Shown: in pieces, positions 33,707 to 42,900 of the stretch
How positions within the stretch are numbered: position 1 is the first letter of the stretch
Layout of the letters: the number at the start of each line of letters is the position of its first letter
Assembly (NCBI GenBank): GCA_036675345.1
Contig: JAKFFE010000026.1
Span: 203,623-267,622, forward strand
DNA length: 64,000 nucleotides
DNA from: JALYOC01 sp036675345
GTDB lineage: Bacteria > Myxococcota > Myxococcia > Myxococcales > Myxococcaceae
Direction: 5' to 3'
Notes under the pieces: generated by a model
Seen by the model: only the letters and a program-made list of their open reading frames with translations
Told to the model about the DNA's origin: nothing
Databases searched by the model: none
Translations under genes and position numbers: made by a program

Positions 33707-34899
33707 CGGCCGCTCTCCATCGCACGCGCCACCGCGCCCAGCAGATCCTCGGCCAGGTCGTCCACGTCCTCCAGGCCCACCGAGACCCGGATCAGGTTCT
33801 CGCGGATCCCCGCCGACTCCCGTTCGGCGGCGGTCATCCGGCGCGCGGCGGCGGTCACCGGGTGCATCACCAGGGTGGCCACATCCCCCAGGCTGGGGGC
33901 GGCCTTGGCGATCTTCACCTGCTCCAAAAACGAGAAGGCCTGGGCCCGTTCTGCATCCTTGATCTCGAAGGCCAGCATCCCGCCGAAGCCGTTCTGGAGC
34001 ACCCGCCGGGCCACCGCGTAATCCGGATGGGTGGGCAGGCCGGGGTACAGCACCCGCTCCAGCAGGGGAGAGGCGGCGAGGCGCTGCGCCAGCTGCAGCG
34101 CGTTCTCACAGTGCGCGGCCATCCGCACCGGGAGGGTGCGCAACCCGCGCAGGGTCAGCCAGGCCTCGAAGGGTCCCAGGATCGCCCCCTGGAGCACCCG
34201 GGCGTTCTTCAGCGCCTGGATCCGGTGGGCAGCGCCGGCCACCGTTCCCCCCATCGCGTCGCTGTGGCCGTTGATCCACTTGGTGGTGGACTGCACCGCG
34301 TAGTCCGCGCCCAGGGCACAGGCCTGCTGCACCAGCGGGGAGGCGAAGGTGGCGTCCACCGCCAGCAGCCCGCCCACCGCGTGGGTGGCCTCGGCCAGCG
34401 CCGCGATGTCCGGCACCGCCAGCAGCGGGTTGGTGATGCTCTCCGCCACCACCAGCCGGGGAGCCGCGCCGCGGATCCGCTCCGGCGCGTCGGGGGCGGC
34501 AAAGGCGATCGCCTCCAACCGCACGCCCCGCTCGGCGCACAGGGACTTGAACAGGGCCCGGGTCACCCCGTAGCCATCGGAGGCAGTCACCACCGTGTCC
34601 CCGGCCTTCAGGCCCTGGGCGTCGAACACCGCGCGAAGGGCGGCCATCCCGGTGGAGAACGCGGCGCAGGCCTCGGTGCCCTCCAGCGCCGCCACCGCCT
34701 CCTCCAGCAGCTCCGCGTTCTGTCCGCGGATCCGGGTATAGACGTAGTCCCCGCCTTCCAGCGCCGCGTCCAGGGACTCGGCGTCGTCGCAGTAGGCCAC
34801 CGCCGAGAGGTACACCGGTTCGGAGAGCGGATGGGAGCGGCTGGTCTTCAGCCGCTCACCGGCATGCACCGCCACCGTGCGCGAGCGCGGGCCGCTCAT
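33703..34899 (-). CDS. Cys/Met metabolism PLP enzyme (cystathionine gamma-synthase/lyase family)
   Basis: 398 aa. PLP Lys in QSTTKWINGHSDAMGG; PLP-binding pattern AFSTGMAALRAVFDA, LVVAESITNPLLAVPDI; YTRIRGQNAELLEEAVAALEG at the N terminus. These mark the trans-sulfuration family, which includes cystathionine gamma-synthase, beta- and gamma-lyase, methionine gamma-lyase and O-acetylhomoserine sulfhydrylase. The exact member cannot be told. It starts 6 bp after trxB and overlaps moaC by 4 bp, suggesting a sulfur and redox operon. Confidence 0.88.
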   Translation of the reverse strand: MSGPRSRTVAVHAGERLKTSRSHPLSEPVYLSAVAYCDDAESLDAALEGGDYVYTRIRGQNAELLEEAVAALEGTEACAAFSTGMAALRAVFDAQGLKAGDTVVTASDGYGVTRALFKSLCAERGVRLEAIAFAAPDAPERIRGAAPRLVVAESITNPLLAVPDIAALAEATHAVGGLLAVDATFASPLVQQACALGADYAVQSTTKWINGHSDAMGGTVAGAAHRIQALKNARVLQGAILGPFEAWLTLRGLRTLPVRMAAHCENALQLAQRLAASPLLERVLYPGLPTHPDYAVARRVLQNGFGGMLAFEIKDAERAQAFSFLEQVKIAKAAPSLGDVATLVMHPVTAAARRMTAAERESAGIRENLIRVSVGLEDVDDLAEDLLGAVARAMESGR

Positions 34900-34905
34900 C
34901 GGCGG

Positions 34906-35865
34906 CTACTCGCCCTGCTCCAGCATCCAGCGCTCGGCGTCGATCGCCGCCATGCAGCCGGTGCCGGCGGCGGTGATCGCCTGGCGGTAGTAGTGGTCCT
35001 GCACATCACCGCAGGCGAACACCCCCGGGAGGCTGGTGCGGGTGGTCCCGGGAACGGTGTGCAGGTAGCCGTTCTCCTGCATCTTGAGCACGTCACGGAA
35101 CAGCTCGGTGTTGGGGGTGTGGCCGATGGCCACGAACAGCCCGTCGGTGGGGTGGTCGGTCACCGCGCCGGTCTTGAGGTTCTTCAGCTTCAGCCCGGTG
35201 ATCTTCTTGCCGTCGCCGGTCACCTCGTCCACCGCGGTGTCCCAGATCGCCTTCACCTTGGGATTCTCCAGCACCCGCTTCTGCATGATCTGGGAGGCGC
35301 GCAGGGTGTCCCGGCGGTGGACCACGGTCACCGAGGCGGCCAACTTGGTCAGGTAGCTGGCCTCCTCCATCGCGGTGTCCCCGCCGCCCACCACCACCAC
35401 GTGCTGGTTCTTGAAGAACGCGCCGTCACAGGTGGCGCAGGCGGACACCCCGCGGTTCTTGTACTGGTCCTCGCCCTTCACGTTCAGCCACTTGGCGGTG
35501 GCGCCAGTGGAGATGATCAGGGTCTGGGCGTGCAGCGACACCGACTCGCCCTGGACGTGGAAGGGGCGCTTGGAGAAGTCGACCTTGAGCACGTTCTCCA
35601 TGTGGATCTGGGTGCCGAAGCGTTCGGCCTGCTTCTGGAAGCGTTCCATCAGGTCCGGCCCGGTGACCATCTCCGGGAAGCCGGGGTAGTTCTCCACGTC
35701 GGTGGTGATCATCAGCTGCCCGCCCGGCACCCGCTGCGGATCGTGGTCGATGGGACCGCCCGCGAACACCACCGGCTTGAGGTTGGCGCGGGCCGCGTAG
35801 ATGGCGGCGGTGTAGCCGGCGGGGCCAGAACCGATGATGCAAACCTTGTGAACGTTGTCAGCCAC
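34906..35865 (-). CDS. trxB: Thioredoxin reductase TrxB
   Basis: 319 aa, usual length. FAD-binding GSGPAGYTAAIYAARA at the N terminus, redox pair Cys143-Ala-Thr-Cys146 (SACATCDGAFF), NADPH-binding VVVGGGDTAMEEA, and GVFACGDVQD near the end. It transfers electrons from NADPH to thioredoxin in the cytosol. The GTG at 35865 is used because GGAGG lies 6 bp upstream; the longer frame to 36006 lies in the cNMP gene. First gene of an operon of four (spacings 6, -4 and 32 bp). Confidence 0.96.
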   Translation of the reverse strand: MADNVHKVCIIGSGPAGYTAAIYAARANLKPVVFAGGPIDHDPQRVPGGQLMITTDVENYPGFPEMVTGPDLMERFQKQAERFGTQIHMENVLKVDFSKRPFHVQGESVSLHAQTLIISTGATAKWLNVKGEDQYKNRGVSACATCDGAFFKNQHVVVVGGGDTAMEEASYLTKLAASVTVVHRRDTLRASQIMQKRVLENPKVKAIWDTAVDEVTGDGKKITGLKLKNLKTGAVTDHPTDGLFVAIGHTPNTELFRDVLKMQENGYLHTVPGTTRTSLPGVFACGDVQDHYYRQAITAAGTGCMAAIDAERWMLEQGE

Positions 35866-35941
35866 ACGTCCTCCAGACGCCTGAAAAGGGGGCGGAAAGT
35901 ACCAGAGCACTAACAGCGCGTGGTACGAACTGGTAGCCCGA

Positions 35942-36400
35942 ATGGACATCGCGCTCCTCCAGAAGATCCCGCTGTTCCAGGGGCTGACCCAGGCGCAGCT
36001 CCGCAAGGTCGCCGGCCTGGCCCAGACCCGGGCCTACGAAGGATCCGCCCCGATCTTCAAGGAGGGGGACGTGGGCTCGGACATGTACGTGGTGATGGAG
36101 GGGAAGGTCCGGATCTCCAAGATGATCCCCGGCGCCGGCGAAGAGGCCCTGGCGATCCTGGAGCCGGGTCAGTACTTCGGCGAGATGGCGATCATCGAGG
36201 ACAGCCCCAGGTCCGCGGACGCCATCGCCCATATCCCCTGCAAGGTGTCGGTGCTCAGCCGGGAGAAGCTGGACCAGCTGATGTTCACCGACAAGGACCT
36301 GGCCTACGTGCTGCTGTGGACCTTCGTCCGCACCATGTCCGAACGGCTGCGCGAGACGAACGAGAAGCTGCGGACGTTCTTCGCCGTCTCCAAGTGGTAG
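35942..36400 (+). CDS. Cyclic nucleotide-binding domain protein
   Basis: 152 aa, a single cNMP-binding domain with no output domain. LLQKIPLFQGLTQAQLRKVAGL, then FKEGDVGSDMYVVMEGKVRISK and the phosphate-binding cassette FGEMAIIEDSPRSADAIA with an Arg placed for the phosphate. The C-terminal helices run to the end (LLWTFVRTMSERLRETNEKL). It has no DNA-binding HTH, so it is probably a regulatory subunit or a partner protein. Divergent from trxB (76 bp). Confidence 0.88.
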   Translation: MDIALLQKIPLFQGLTQAQLRKVAGLAQTRAYEGSAPIFKEGDVGSDMYVVMEGKVRISKMIPGAGEEALAILEPGQYFGEMAIIEDSPRSADAIAHIPCKVSVLSREKLDQLMFTDKDLAYVLLWTFVRTMSERLRETNEKLRTFFAVSKW

Positions 36401-36662
36401 GCCGCCTGGGCCGCTGATCGGTGCCGTCGGGCTGATCCGGCTCCCGCTCCTGGACCCGGGTGGCGAAGCGCTCCAGTCGCACCGCTTGGGCGCCCTGCCC
36501 CACCGGGCTTTCTCTCGAGAATCAAGAGCGCCGGTGGAGCATCGGTGCTCGTCCGCCACTGCGGTCGATCCGGGCCCGCGCGGACTGTCCCAGGTGGCGC
36601 CCTCCCTTACTCCCCACTGCGGCACAGCCATTGCTCCAGGGGCTTCCGGCGGGAGGAGTCCC

Positions 36663-37448
36663 ATGGACGAGTGGCTGGAAGGGTTGGAGCGGGTGGAAGC
36701 GGAGTCCGAGGGGGACCGTCGCCTTTCGTCCGAGGAGGGCCCGCGAGAACGGCTGGCCCGGATGGGAGCACCGGCGCTGACCGACCCGGAGCTGCTGGCG
36801 GTGTTGTTGGGCAGCGGGACCCGGGGCCGGCCGGTGCTGACCCTGGCCGACTCGCTGATCCGCGCCGCCGGCAGCCTGCGCACCCTGGTGCTGCAGGACG
36901 CGCATGAATTGGCGGCGCTGCCCGGGCTGGGACCGGCACGGGCGGCGGCGGTGCTGGCGGCGCTGGAATTGGGCCGCCGGGTGCAGCGATCCCGGGACAC
37001 CCGCCCCCGGCTGCTCAACTCCAAGGAGGTCTACGCCTACCTGGCGCCTTCCCTCTCCGCGCTGCGCCGGGAGGTGTTCCACGTGCTCTCCTTCAATGCC
37101 CGGAACACCCTGCTCAGCGACGTGCGGATCGCGACCGGGACGGTCAGCTCCTGTCCGGTGGATCCGCGGGAGGTGTTCGCGGCGGCGATCGCCGCCCGGG
37201 CCAGCGGGATCGTGCTGGCACACAACCACCCCTCGGGGGATCCCACTCCGTCCACCGAAGATCTGGCGCTGACCGACCAGCTGCGCTCCGCCAGTCACTT
37301 CCTGGGGATCAAGCTGCTGGATCACGTGGTGCTGGGTGACGGTTGCTTTGCCACCATCGGGGAGAACTCGGTCAGCCTGCCGATGGCGGCCGAACCCGCG
37401 GTGGACTGGGTGCCCGCTCTCAATACGCCAAGCAGGCGGGCAGGCTGA
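36663..37448 (+). CDS. radC: RadC family JAB/MPN protein
   Basis: 261 aa. UPF0758 layout: an N-terminal helix-hairpin-helix part (LAALPGLGPARAAAVLAALELGRR) and a JAMM metalloprotease-like motif His187-x-His189-P-S-x7-S-x2-Asp200 (HNHPSGDPTPSTED). The role of RadC is unsettled, despite its name. GGAGGAG just upstream of the ATG fixes the start; the longer frame from 36486 is not coding. It precedes recQ by 73 bp on the same strand. The preceding 260-bp gap shows nothing recognisable. Confidence 0.93.
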   Translation: MDEWLEGLERVEAESEGDRRLSSEEGPRERLARMGAPALTDPELLAVLLGSGTRGRPVLTLADSLIRAAGSLRTLVLQDAHELAALPGLGPARAAAVLAALELGRRVQRSRDTRPRLLNSKEVYAYLAPSLSALRREVFHVLSFNARNTLLSDVRIATGTVSSCPVDPREVFAAAIAARASGIVLAHNHPSGDPTPSTEDLALTDQLRSASHFLGIKLLDHVVLGDGCFATIGENSVSLPMAAEPAVDWVPALNTPSRRAG

Positions 37449-37521
37449 GGCAGCGGGGCCGGAGTTCGTTCTCAAGGCAAGGCGCTCCAGGCGTTGACGC
37501 CCGAGGGCAGAAAGGTGATCT

Positions 37522-39549
37522 ATGCGCCGGATGTCACACCCGCTGCCGTTCCTGGAAGAAGCGCACGCGGGGTTGGTCCGCCACTTCGGGCTGAGTGAAT
37601 TCCGGCCCGGGCAGGCGGAGGTGATCAGCGCGGTGCTCTCCGGCCGCAACGCGGTGGTGGTGATGCCCACCGGCGCCGGCAAGAGCCTCTGCTTCCAGCT
37701 GCCGGCCTCGCTGCTGCCGCGGATGACGCTGGTGATCTCGCCGCTGATCGCGCTGATGAAGGACCAGGTGGAGCAGCTGCTGGCCAAGGGGATCTCCGCC
37801 ACCTTCATCAACTCCACCCTCACCGACCTGGAGCGGGCGGAGCGGATGCGGGGGCTGCGCAACGGGGAGTACAAGCTGCTCTACGTGGCCCCGGAGCGGT
37901 TCCGCAGCGCCGCCTTCCTGGAGACGGTGGCCGAGCTGGGGGTGGACCTGTTCGCCATCGACGAGGCGCACTGCATCTCCCAGTGGGGCCACGACTTCCG
38001 CCCCGACTACGCCCTGCTGGGAAGGGTGCGCAAGCGGCTGCGGCCCCCCCGCACCGTGGCCCTGACCGCCACCGCCACCCCGGAGGTCCGGGACGACATC
38101 GTCAAGTCGCTGCTGATGAAGGATCCCCAGGTGTTCGTGGCCGGCTTCGATCGCCCGAACCTGTTCCTGGAGGTGGCCCAGGTCTCGGGGGAACAGCAGC
38201 GAAAGGACGCCATCGCCAAGGTGATGGCCGAGGGCGGTTCGGGGATCATCTACTGCGCCACCCGCAAGTCGGCGGAGGCGATCCACCAGGCGATCCGGTC
38301 CCAGAGCCGCTCCACCGTCCTCTACCACGCGGGGATGGACGAGCAGGCGCGGCACAAGGCCCAGGATGAGTTCATGGCCCGGCCGGACAGCGTGGCGGTG
38401 GCCACCAACGCATTCGGGATGGGGATCGACAAGCCGGACATCCGGTTCGTGATCCACGCCAACATGCCGCGGGCGGTGGAGGCCTACTACCAGGAGATCG
38501 GCCGCGCCGGACGCAACGGCAACCCCGCCCGGGCGATCCTCCTCTTCAACCACTCGGACGTATTCACCCAGGAGCGGATGATCCAGAGCTCCTCCCCCTC
38601 GGACGCGCTGATGTCCGACCTGTGGGAGGTGTTGCGCGAGGAGCAGGAGTTCGACAAGCCGATCAAGCTGCTGGCCGGCCAGGTGAACTCTTCGGAGACG
38701 GAGGTCTCGGCGGCGCTGCGGATCCTGGAGCGGGACGGGAAGATCTCCCGGGGTGGACGGGGCGAAGGCCAGTGGACGGTGACCGTGCTGCCCAAGGCGG
38801 AGACCGCGCATCCCCACAGCCCTCACGGCAAGGCCCTGCTGGAGCTTTTGCGCACCGGCTACCCGATCGGCAGCCCGGTCACCACCGACGTGACCGTGCT
38901 GGCCCGGCGGACCTCGATGAGCACCGACGAGGTGAAGCACGCGATGGGGCTGTTGGAGAAGGCCCACGCGGTGAGCGTCCGCCGGCCCTTCTCCGGTCGG
39001 GCGATCCGGGTCCTGACCCACCTGCCCTATGCCCAGCTGGGACTGGATCTGAGCCGGGTGCGGGATCAGGAACGGCTGTCGCTGCTGCAGCTGAGGCGGA
39101 TGAAGGACTACGCCTACGCCACCCGCTGCCGGCGCCACTTCATCCTCCGCTACTTCGGTGAGCAGGAGACTCCCGCCCGGTGCGAGGCCTGCGACCTGTG
39201 CGTGGGCAAGCGGCTGCACCTGGCGGCGGACTCCGCCTCCGGCAGCGCGGCCCTGGTTCCCGGCGAGCACAGTGAGCTGGCCGAAGGCGAGCTGCGCCGA
39301 TGGCGCCGGGACCTGGCCCGGGACCTGGACATCCCGCCCTACCTGATCTTCAACGACGCCACCTTGCTGGCGCTGGCCACCTCGCTGCCCATCGACCACG
39401 CCTCGTTCCTGAGGGTGAAGGGCACCAGTGAGGCCAAGTGGGAGCGCTTCGGCGCGAAGATCTCCCAGATCTCGCTGACCGCCCGGGCCGCGGGACACCA
39501 GCCCCGGGCACCGGCTTCCACCCTGCGCCTGCGCCGCAAGCGCGCCTGA
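37522..39549 (+). CDS. recQ: ATP-dependent DNA helicase RecQ
   Basis: 675 aa. Superfamily 2 motifs: Walker A MPTGAGKSLCFQ (Lys54), DEAH at 147-150 (FAIDEAHCISQWGHDFRPDY), motif V ATNAFGMGIDKPDIRFV and QEIGRAGRNG. The zinc-binding cysteines of the RQC domain are in TRCRRHFILRYFG..CEACDLC. A wing and an HRDC-like region (ELRRWRRDLARDLDIPPYLIFNDATLLALA) end the protein. It unwinds 3'-5' in recombination repair. An AAAGGTGA site precedes the ATG. Confidence 0.95.
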   Translation: MRRMSHPLPFLEEAHAGLVRHFGLSEFRPGQAEVISAVLSGRNAVVVMPTGAGKSLCFQLPASLLPRMTLVISPLIALMKDQVEQLLAKGISATFINSTLTDLERAERMRGLRNGEYKLLYVAPERFRSAAFLETVAELGVDLFAIDEAHCISQWGHDFRPDYALLGRVRKRLRPPRTVALTATATPEVRDDIVKSLLMKDPQVFVAGFDRPNLFLEVAQVSGEQQRKDAIAKVMAEGGSGIIYCATRKSAEAIHQAIRSQSRSTVLYHAGMDEQARHKAQDEFMARPDSVAVATNAFGMGIDKPDIRFVIHANMPRAVEAYYQEIGRAGRNGNPARAILLFNHSDVFTQERMIQSSSPSDALMSDLWEVLREEQEFDKPIKLLAGQVNSSETEVSAALRILERDGKISRGGRGEGQWTVTVLPKAETAHPHSPHGKALLELLRTGYPIGSPVTTDVTVLARRTSMSTDEVKHAMGLLEKAHAVSVRRPFSGRAIRVLTHLPYAQLGLDLSRVRDQERLSLLQLRRMKDYAYATRCRRHFILRYFGEQETPARCEACDLCVGKRLHLAADSASGSAALVPGEHSELAEGELRRWRRDLARDLDIPPYLIFNDATLLALATSLPIDHASFLRVKGTSEAKWERFGAKISQISLTARAAGHQPRAPASTLRLRRKRA

Positions 39550-39567
39550 ACCCGGAAGTCGGCTCCG

Positions 39568-39605
39568 GAGCAGGTCGCTGCTGCCGGGTCGCGCCGGACC
39601 TGCTC
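39568..39605. terminator. Hairpin between convergent recQ and membrane-protein genes
   Basis: GAGCAGGTC (39568-39576) and GACCTGCTC (39597-39605) pair perfectly with a 20-nt loop; no T-run follows, so it is a weak terminator candidate only. Confidence 0.35.
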
Positions 39606-39954
39606 AGCCGCGGCGGGCCAGCCGGCCCAGCAGGGCCATGCCGCCGGCCACCGTCCCGGCCAGGACGAAGATGATCACGATGGTGGTGACGTTGAACACC
39701 ACCCGCAGCCAGAACCCGGAGAGCTGGTTGTAGACCACCGCCTCGGTCAGCGGGCCCAGCCAGCCCAGCAGGTGCAGCAGCCTCGCGGGCAGCGAGTCGA
39801 GGACGATCATCCCGGTCTCCACCCACTTCATCGGGTACAGCTTGCGCAGCAGCTCCAGCACCACCCCGGTCACCAGGTAGACGATCGAGAGCAGGATGGC
39901 GTTGGACAGCATCACCTGCAGCACCGGATGCCGGCTGGGCTGGGTCGCCACCAT
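39604..39954 (-). CDS. Small membrane protein, hypothetical
   Basis: 116 aa with two hydrophobic segments (LQVMLSNAILLSIVYLVTGVVLELL near 12-36, and WLRVVFNVTTIVIIFVLAGTVAGGMALL in the last third). No family recognised. Its ATG overlaps the stop of the big TPR gene (TGATG), so it is translationally coupled and may be part of the same membrane complex. A GTG one codon upstream is an alternative start. Confidence 0.65.
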   Translation of the reverse strand: MVATQPSRHPVLQVMLSNAILLSIVYLVTGVVLELLRKLYPMKWVETGMIVLDSLPARLLHLLGWLGPLTEAVVYNQLSGFWLRVVFNVTTIVIIFVLAGTVAGGMALLGRLARRG

Positions 39955-42900
39955 CACCTCGACGCCAGCTTCTTCTTCAGGTCCACCAGTGACTTCTTCA
40001 CCCGGGCCTCATCGCCCGCGTCGCCCCCCAGACGCAAGAAGGTCTCGTACTCCTTGATCGCCGAACCGGTCTCCCCCTGCCGGACCAGGGCGTCGGCCAG
40101 GGCCAGCCGGATGGTGGCGTGGGCCGGTTCCAGCCCGGCGGCGGCGCGCAGGGCGGCGGAGGCCGTCTCGTCCTGCTTCTGCTTGGACGCCACCAGCCCC
40201 AGCGCGAAGTGGCTGTTGCCCAGGAACGGCGCCACCTGCACCGCCTCCTCGGCGGACTTCCGGGCCGAGGCCACCGGACCGGTGATCAACTGCGCGCGGG
40301 ACAGCGCGGCCCAGGCCTGCCCCCGGTCCACCACCTCTTCCGCCTTCGCCGCGCGATCGGCCAACATCTTCTGGACCGCCCTGGCCCCGGAGGGAAGCCG
40401 GGCCAGCGCCGAGCCGATGGTGGCGCAGTCGCTCTTGGGATCGTTCTTCAAGGCCGCGCCAAAGGCGGCCTCCGCGTTGTCCGGGTTCCCCTGGCGCAGA
40501 AAGGCGTGCCCGATCTCGCAGAAGGTCTCCGGGTCCTTGGGGTCCAGCTTGTTGGCCCGCTCCAGCGAGGAGAACGCACCCTGCGCGTTGCCCACCGAGA
40601 ACAGCACCACCGCCCGGATCCGGTGCGCCTCCGCCACCGAGGGCGCGATCCGGATCAGCCGGGTAGAGGCCGCGTCCGCCTCCTTCCACTTCCCGTTCAG
40701 ATGCAGGGCCCAGGCGTAGTCCAGCAGCGCCTCGGCGCTGGCCGGTTCATCCTGTTGCCAGGCCTCGGCCTGGTCCAGGCCGTCGGGCAGCTTGCCCAAG
40801 GAGAGGTACAGCCGGCCCAGCGCGTGCCGGGCCTCGCCGTGGGAACCGTTGCGCTGGACCGCGCGCTCCAGGTGGCCCACCGCCTTCTCCGGCTTGCCCT
40901 GGGCCAGGTACAGCCGACCCAGCGCGCAGGCGCCCTCGAAGTCGAAGGGATCCTTCTCCGCCAACTCGAACTGCTTGCGCGCCTTCTCCGTCTCCTCCCG
41001 CTGGAGGTAGAGGGTCCCCAGCGCCACGTGGGCGTCGGATCGAACGGTCCGGGTGGAGGCCAGGGCCTTCTCCAGGACCTTCTCCGCGCGGGCCGCGTCT
41101 CCCTCCGCGGCGTCGGCCACCGCCAGGTGGATCACCGCCTCGGTGGGGTACTTGCCGGAGACCTGGGTGCGGGCCAGCTCGGTGCGCGCCCGCTTCCAGT
41201 CCTCCAGCTTCGCGTAGGCGATGCCCCGCACCAGCGCCACCCGGCGGCCATCATCCTTGAGGCGGCCCAGCAGCTCGCGCTCCCGACCCCGGCCCAGCAG
41301 CACCCGGCCCAGGGCCTCCTGCGCCTCCTCCTGGGTGGGACGCAGCTTGAGCGCAGCCTCGAAGGCGTCTTCGGCGCGCGCGTAGTCGCCCGCGCCCATC
41401 GAGGCCTCGCCCAGCGCCAACTGGAACTCGTAACCGCGACTCTTGCCCTCCGAGAGCCGCTTCACCGCCTCGGCGGCGCGCCCGTTGGCGGTCAGCAACC
41501 GGCCCAGCGCCAGCTCCCGGCGGGTGTGCAAATCGGGGGGGAGGCCCTCGACGCCAGACAGCTTCTCCAGCTCGGTCAGCGCCTGCTCCAGCCCGTCCCC
41601 GGTCTCCAGCCGGCTCTCGGCCGCGCCGATTGCCCGCTCGGGGTGGGCCTCGGAGATCATCGCCGCGGTGTCGTAGAACTTCAGCGCGGTGGGGTGGTCT
41701 CCCGACTCGCGGTAGTAGTTGCCCAGCGCCACCAGGGCGCGGACGTTGCTGGAGGAGAGCTCCAGCGCGCGGCGGAAGCGTTCCACCGCGGCGCGGCTGT
41801 CCCGCTGGGCCAGCAGGATCCGCCCGGCCAGCTCCTGGACCTCGGGGGTCTCCTCGGTGGAGGAGAGCACTGTCTTGCGCAGCCCGTCCCGGGCCTTCCG
41901 ATCCCCCAGGTAGTAGCGGGAGACCAGGCTGTAGGCGGCGAAGTCCTCCTCCACCCCCGGCTTGGCCAGCGCCAGCTGGGCGGCGGTGCGATCCTGGGCG
42001 GCTTCGCCGTGCTCGGCGAAGAGCAGCGAGTGGGCATAGGCGGTCAACGCCCAGGACTCGCGGTTCTCGTCGTCCATCTGGACCGCGATCCCCAACGCCT
42101 CCACCGCGGTGCGATACCCGGCGGCGGTGTCCAGGGCGATTCCCTTGCGGGCGTCGCCCAGCGCGTCCCGCAGATCCCGACCCTGGTTGCGCACCCGGGT
42201 GGAGATGAAGGCCCAGCTGCCCACCCCGATCGCGGCCAGCAGCACCGCGGAGACGGCCAGCTTCACGCCGTGGCGGGCCAGGAAGGACTTGTGTTCGGAG
42301 CTGGCCGCCAGTTTCTGGCGCAGCTCCCGCTCGTACTCCTGGGCGATCTCCTGGGCGCTGGAGGCGGACAGCTCCACCTTGGGGACCTCCACCGAGGCGG
42401 AGGAGGCCATCAGGTCCGGCAGCTCGTCCAGCAGCGCGCGCTTCTCGCCCGAGCTGCGGACCGGAGGCGGGACGGCGGCGCGCACCGCGGGCCGCTCCAC
42501 CGGACGGGACGCAACAGGCGCGTCCTCCAGCGAAGGCAGATCCCCCAGCAGTCCTCCTCCGGCGGAGGCGGACTCCTCCGGCGGCGGGGGCAGCTGGCCC
42601 AGCAGTCCGACTCCAGGGGGTGAAGCCTCCGGCGGAGGCAGGTCGCCCAGCAGTCCGCTGGCCACCGGCTGTTCCCCTGTGCGGCGGGCAGGCTTCTCGC
42701 CCGAACCCCGCCCGTGTTCGGCCAGGGCGGCACGCCGCTCCTCCGCCGAGAGCGCGGGGAGCTCAGCGGTGGGGCGGGCCCCTTCGGCGGGAGAGAGCAT
42801 CGGAATCAGCTGTTCGCCCGAAGCCCGTGCTCCCGGCTGCGGGGTCAGGACCGGGATCAGCTTGGGACCGCTGGCTCCCGGAGGGCGGCGGATGACGGGA

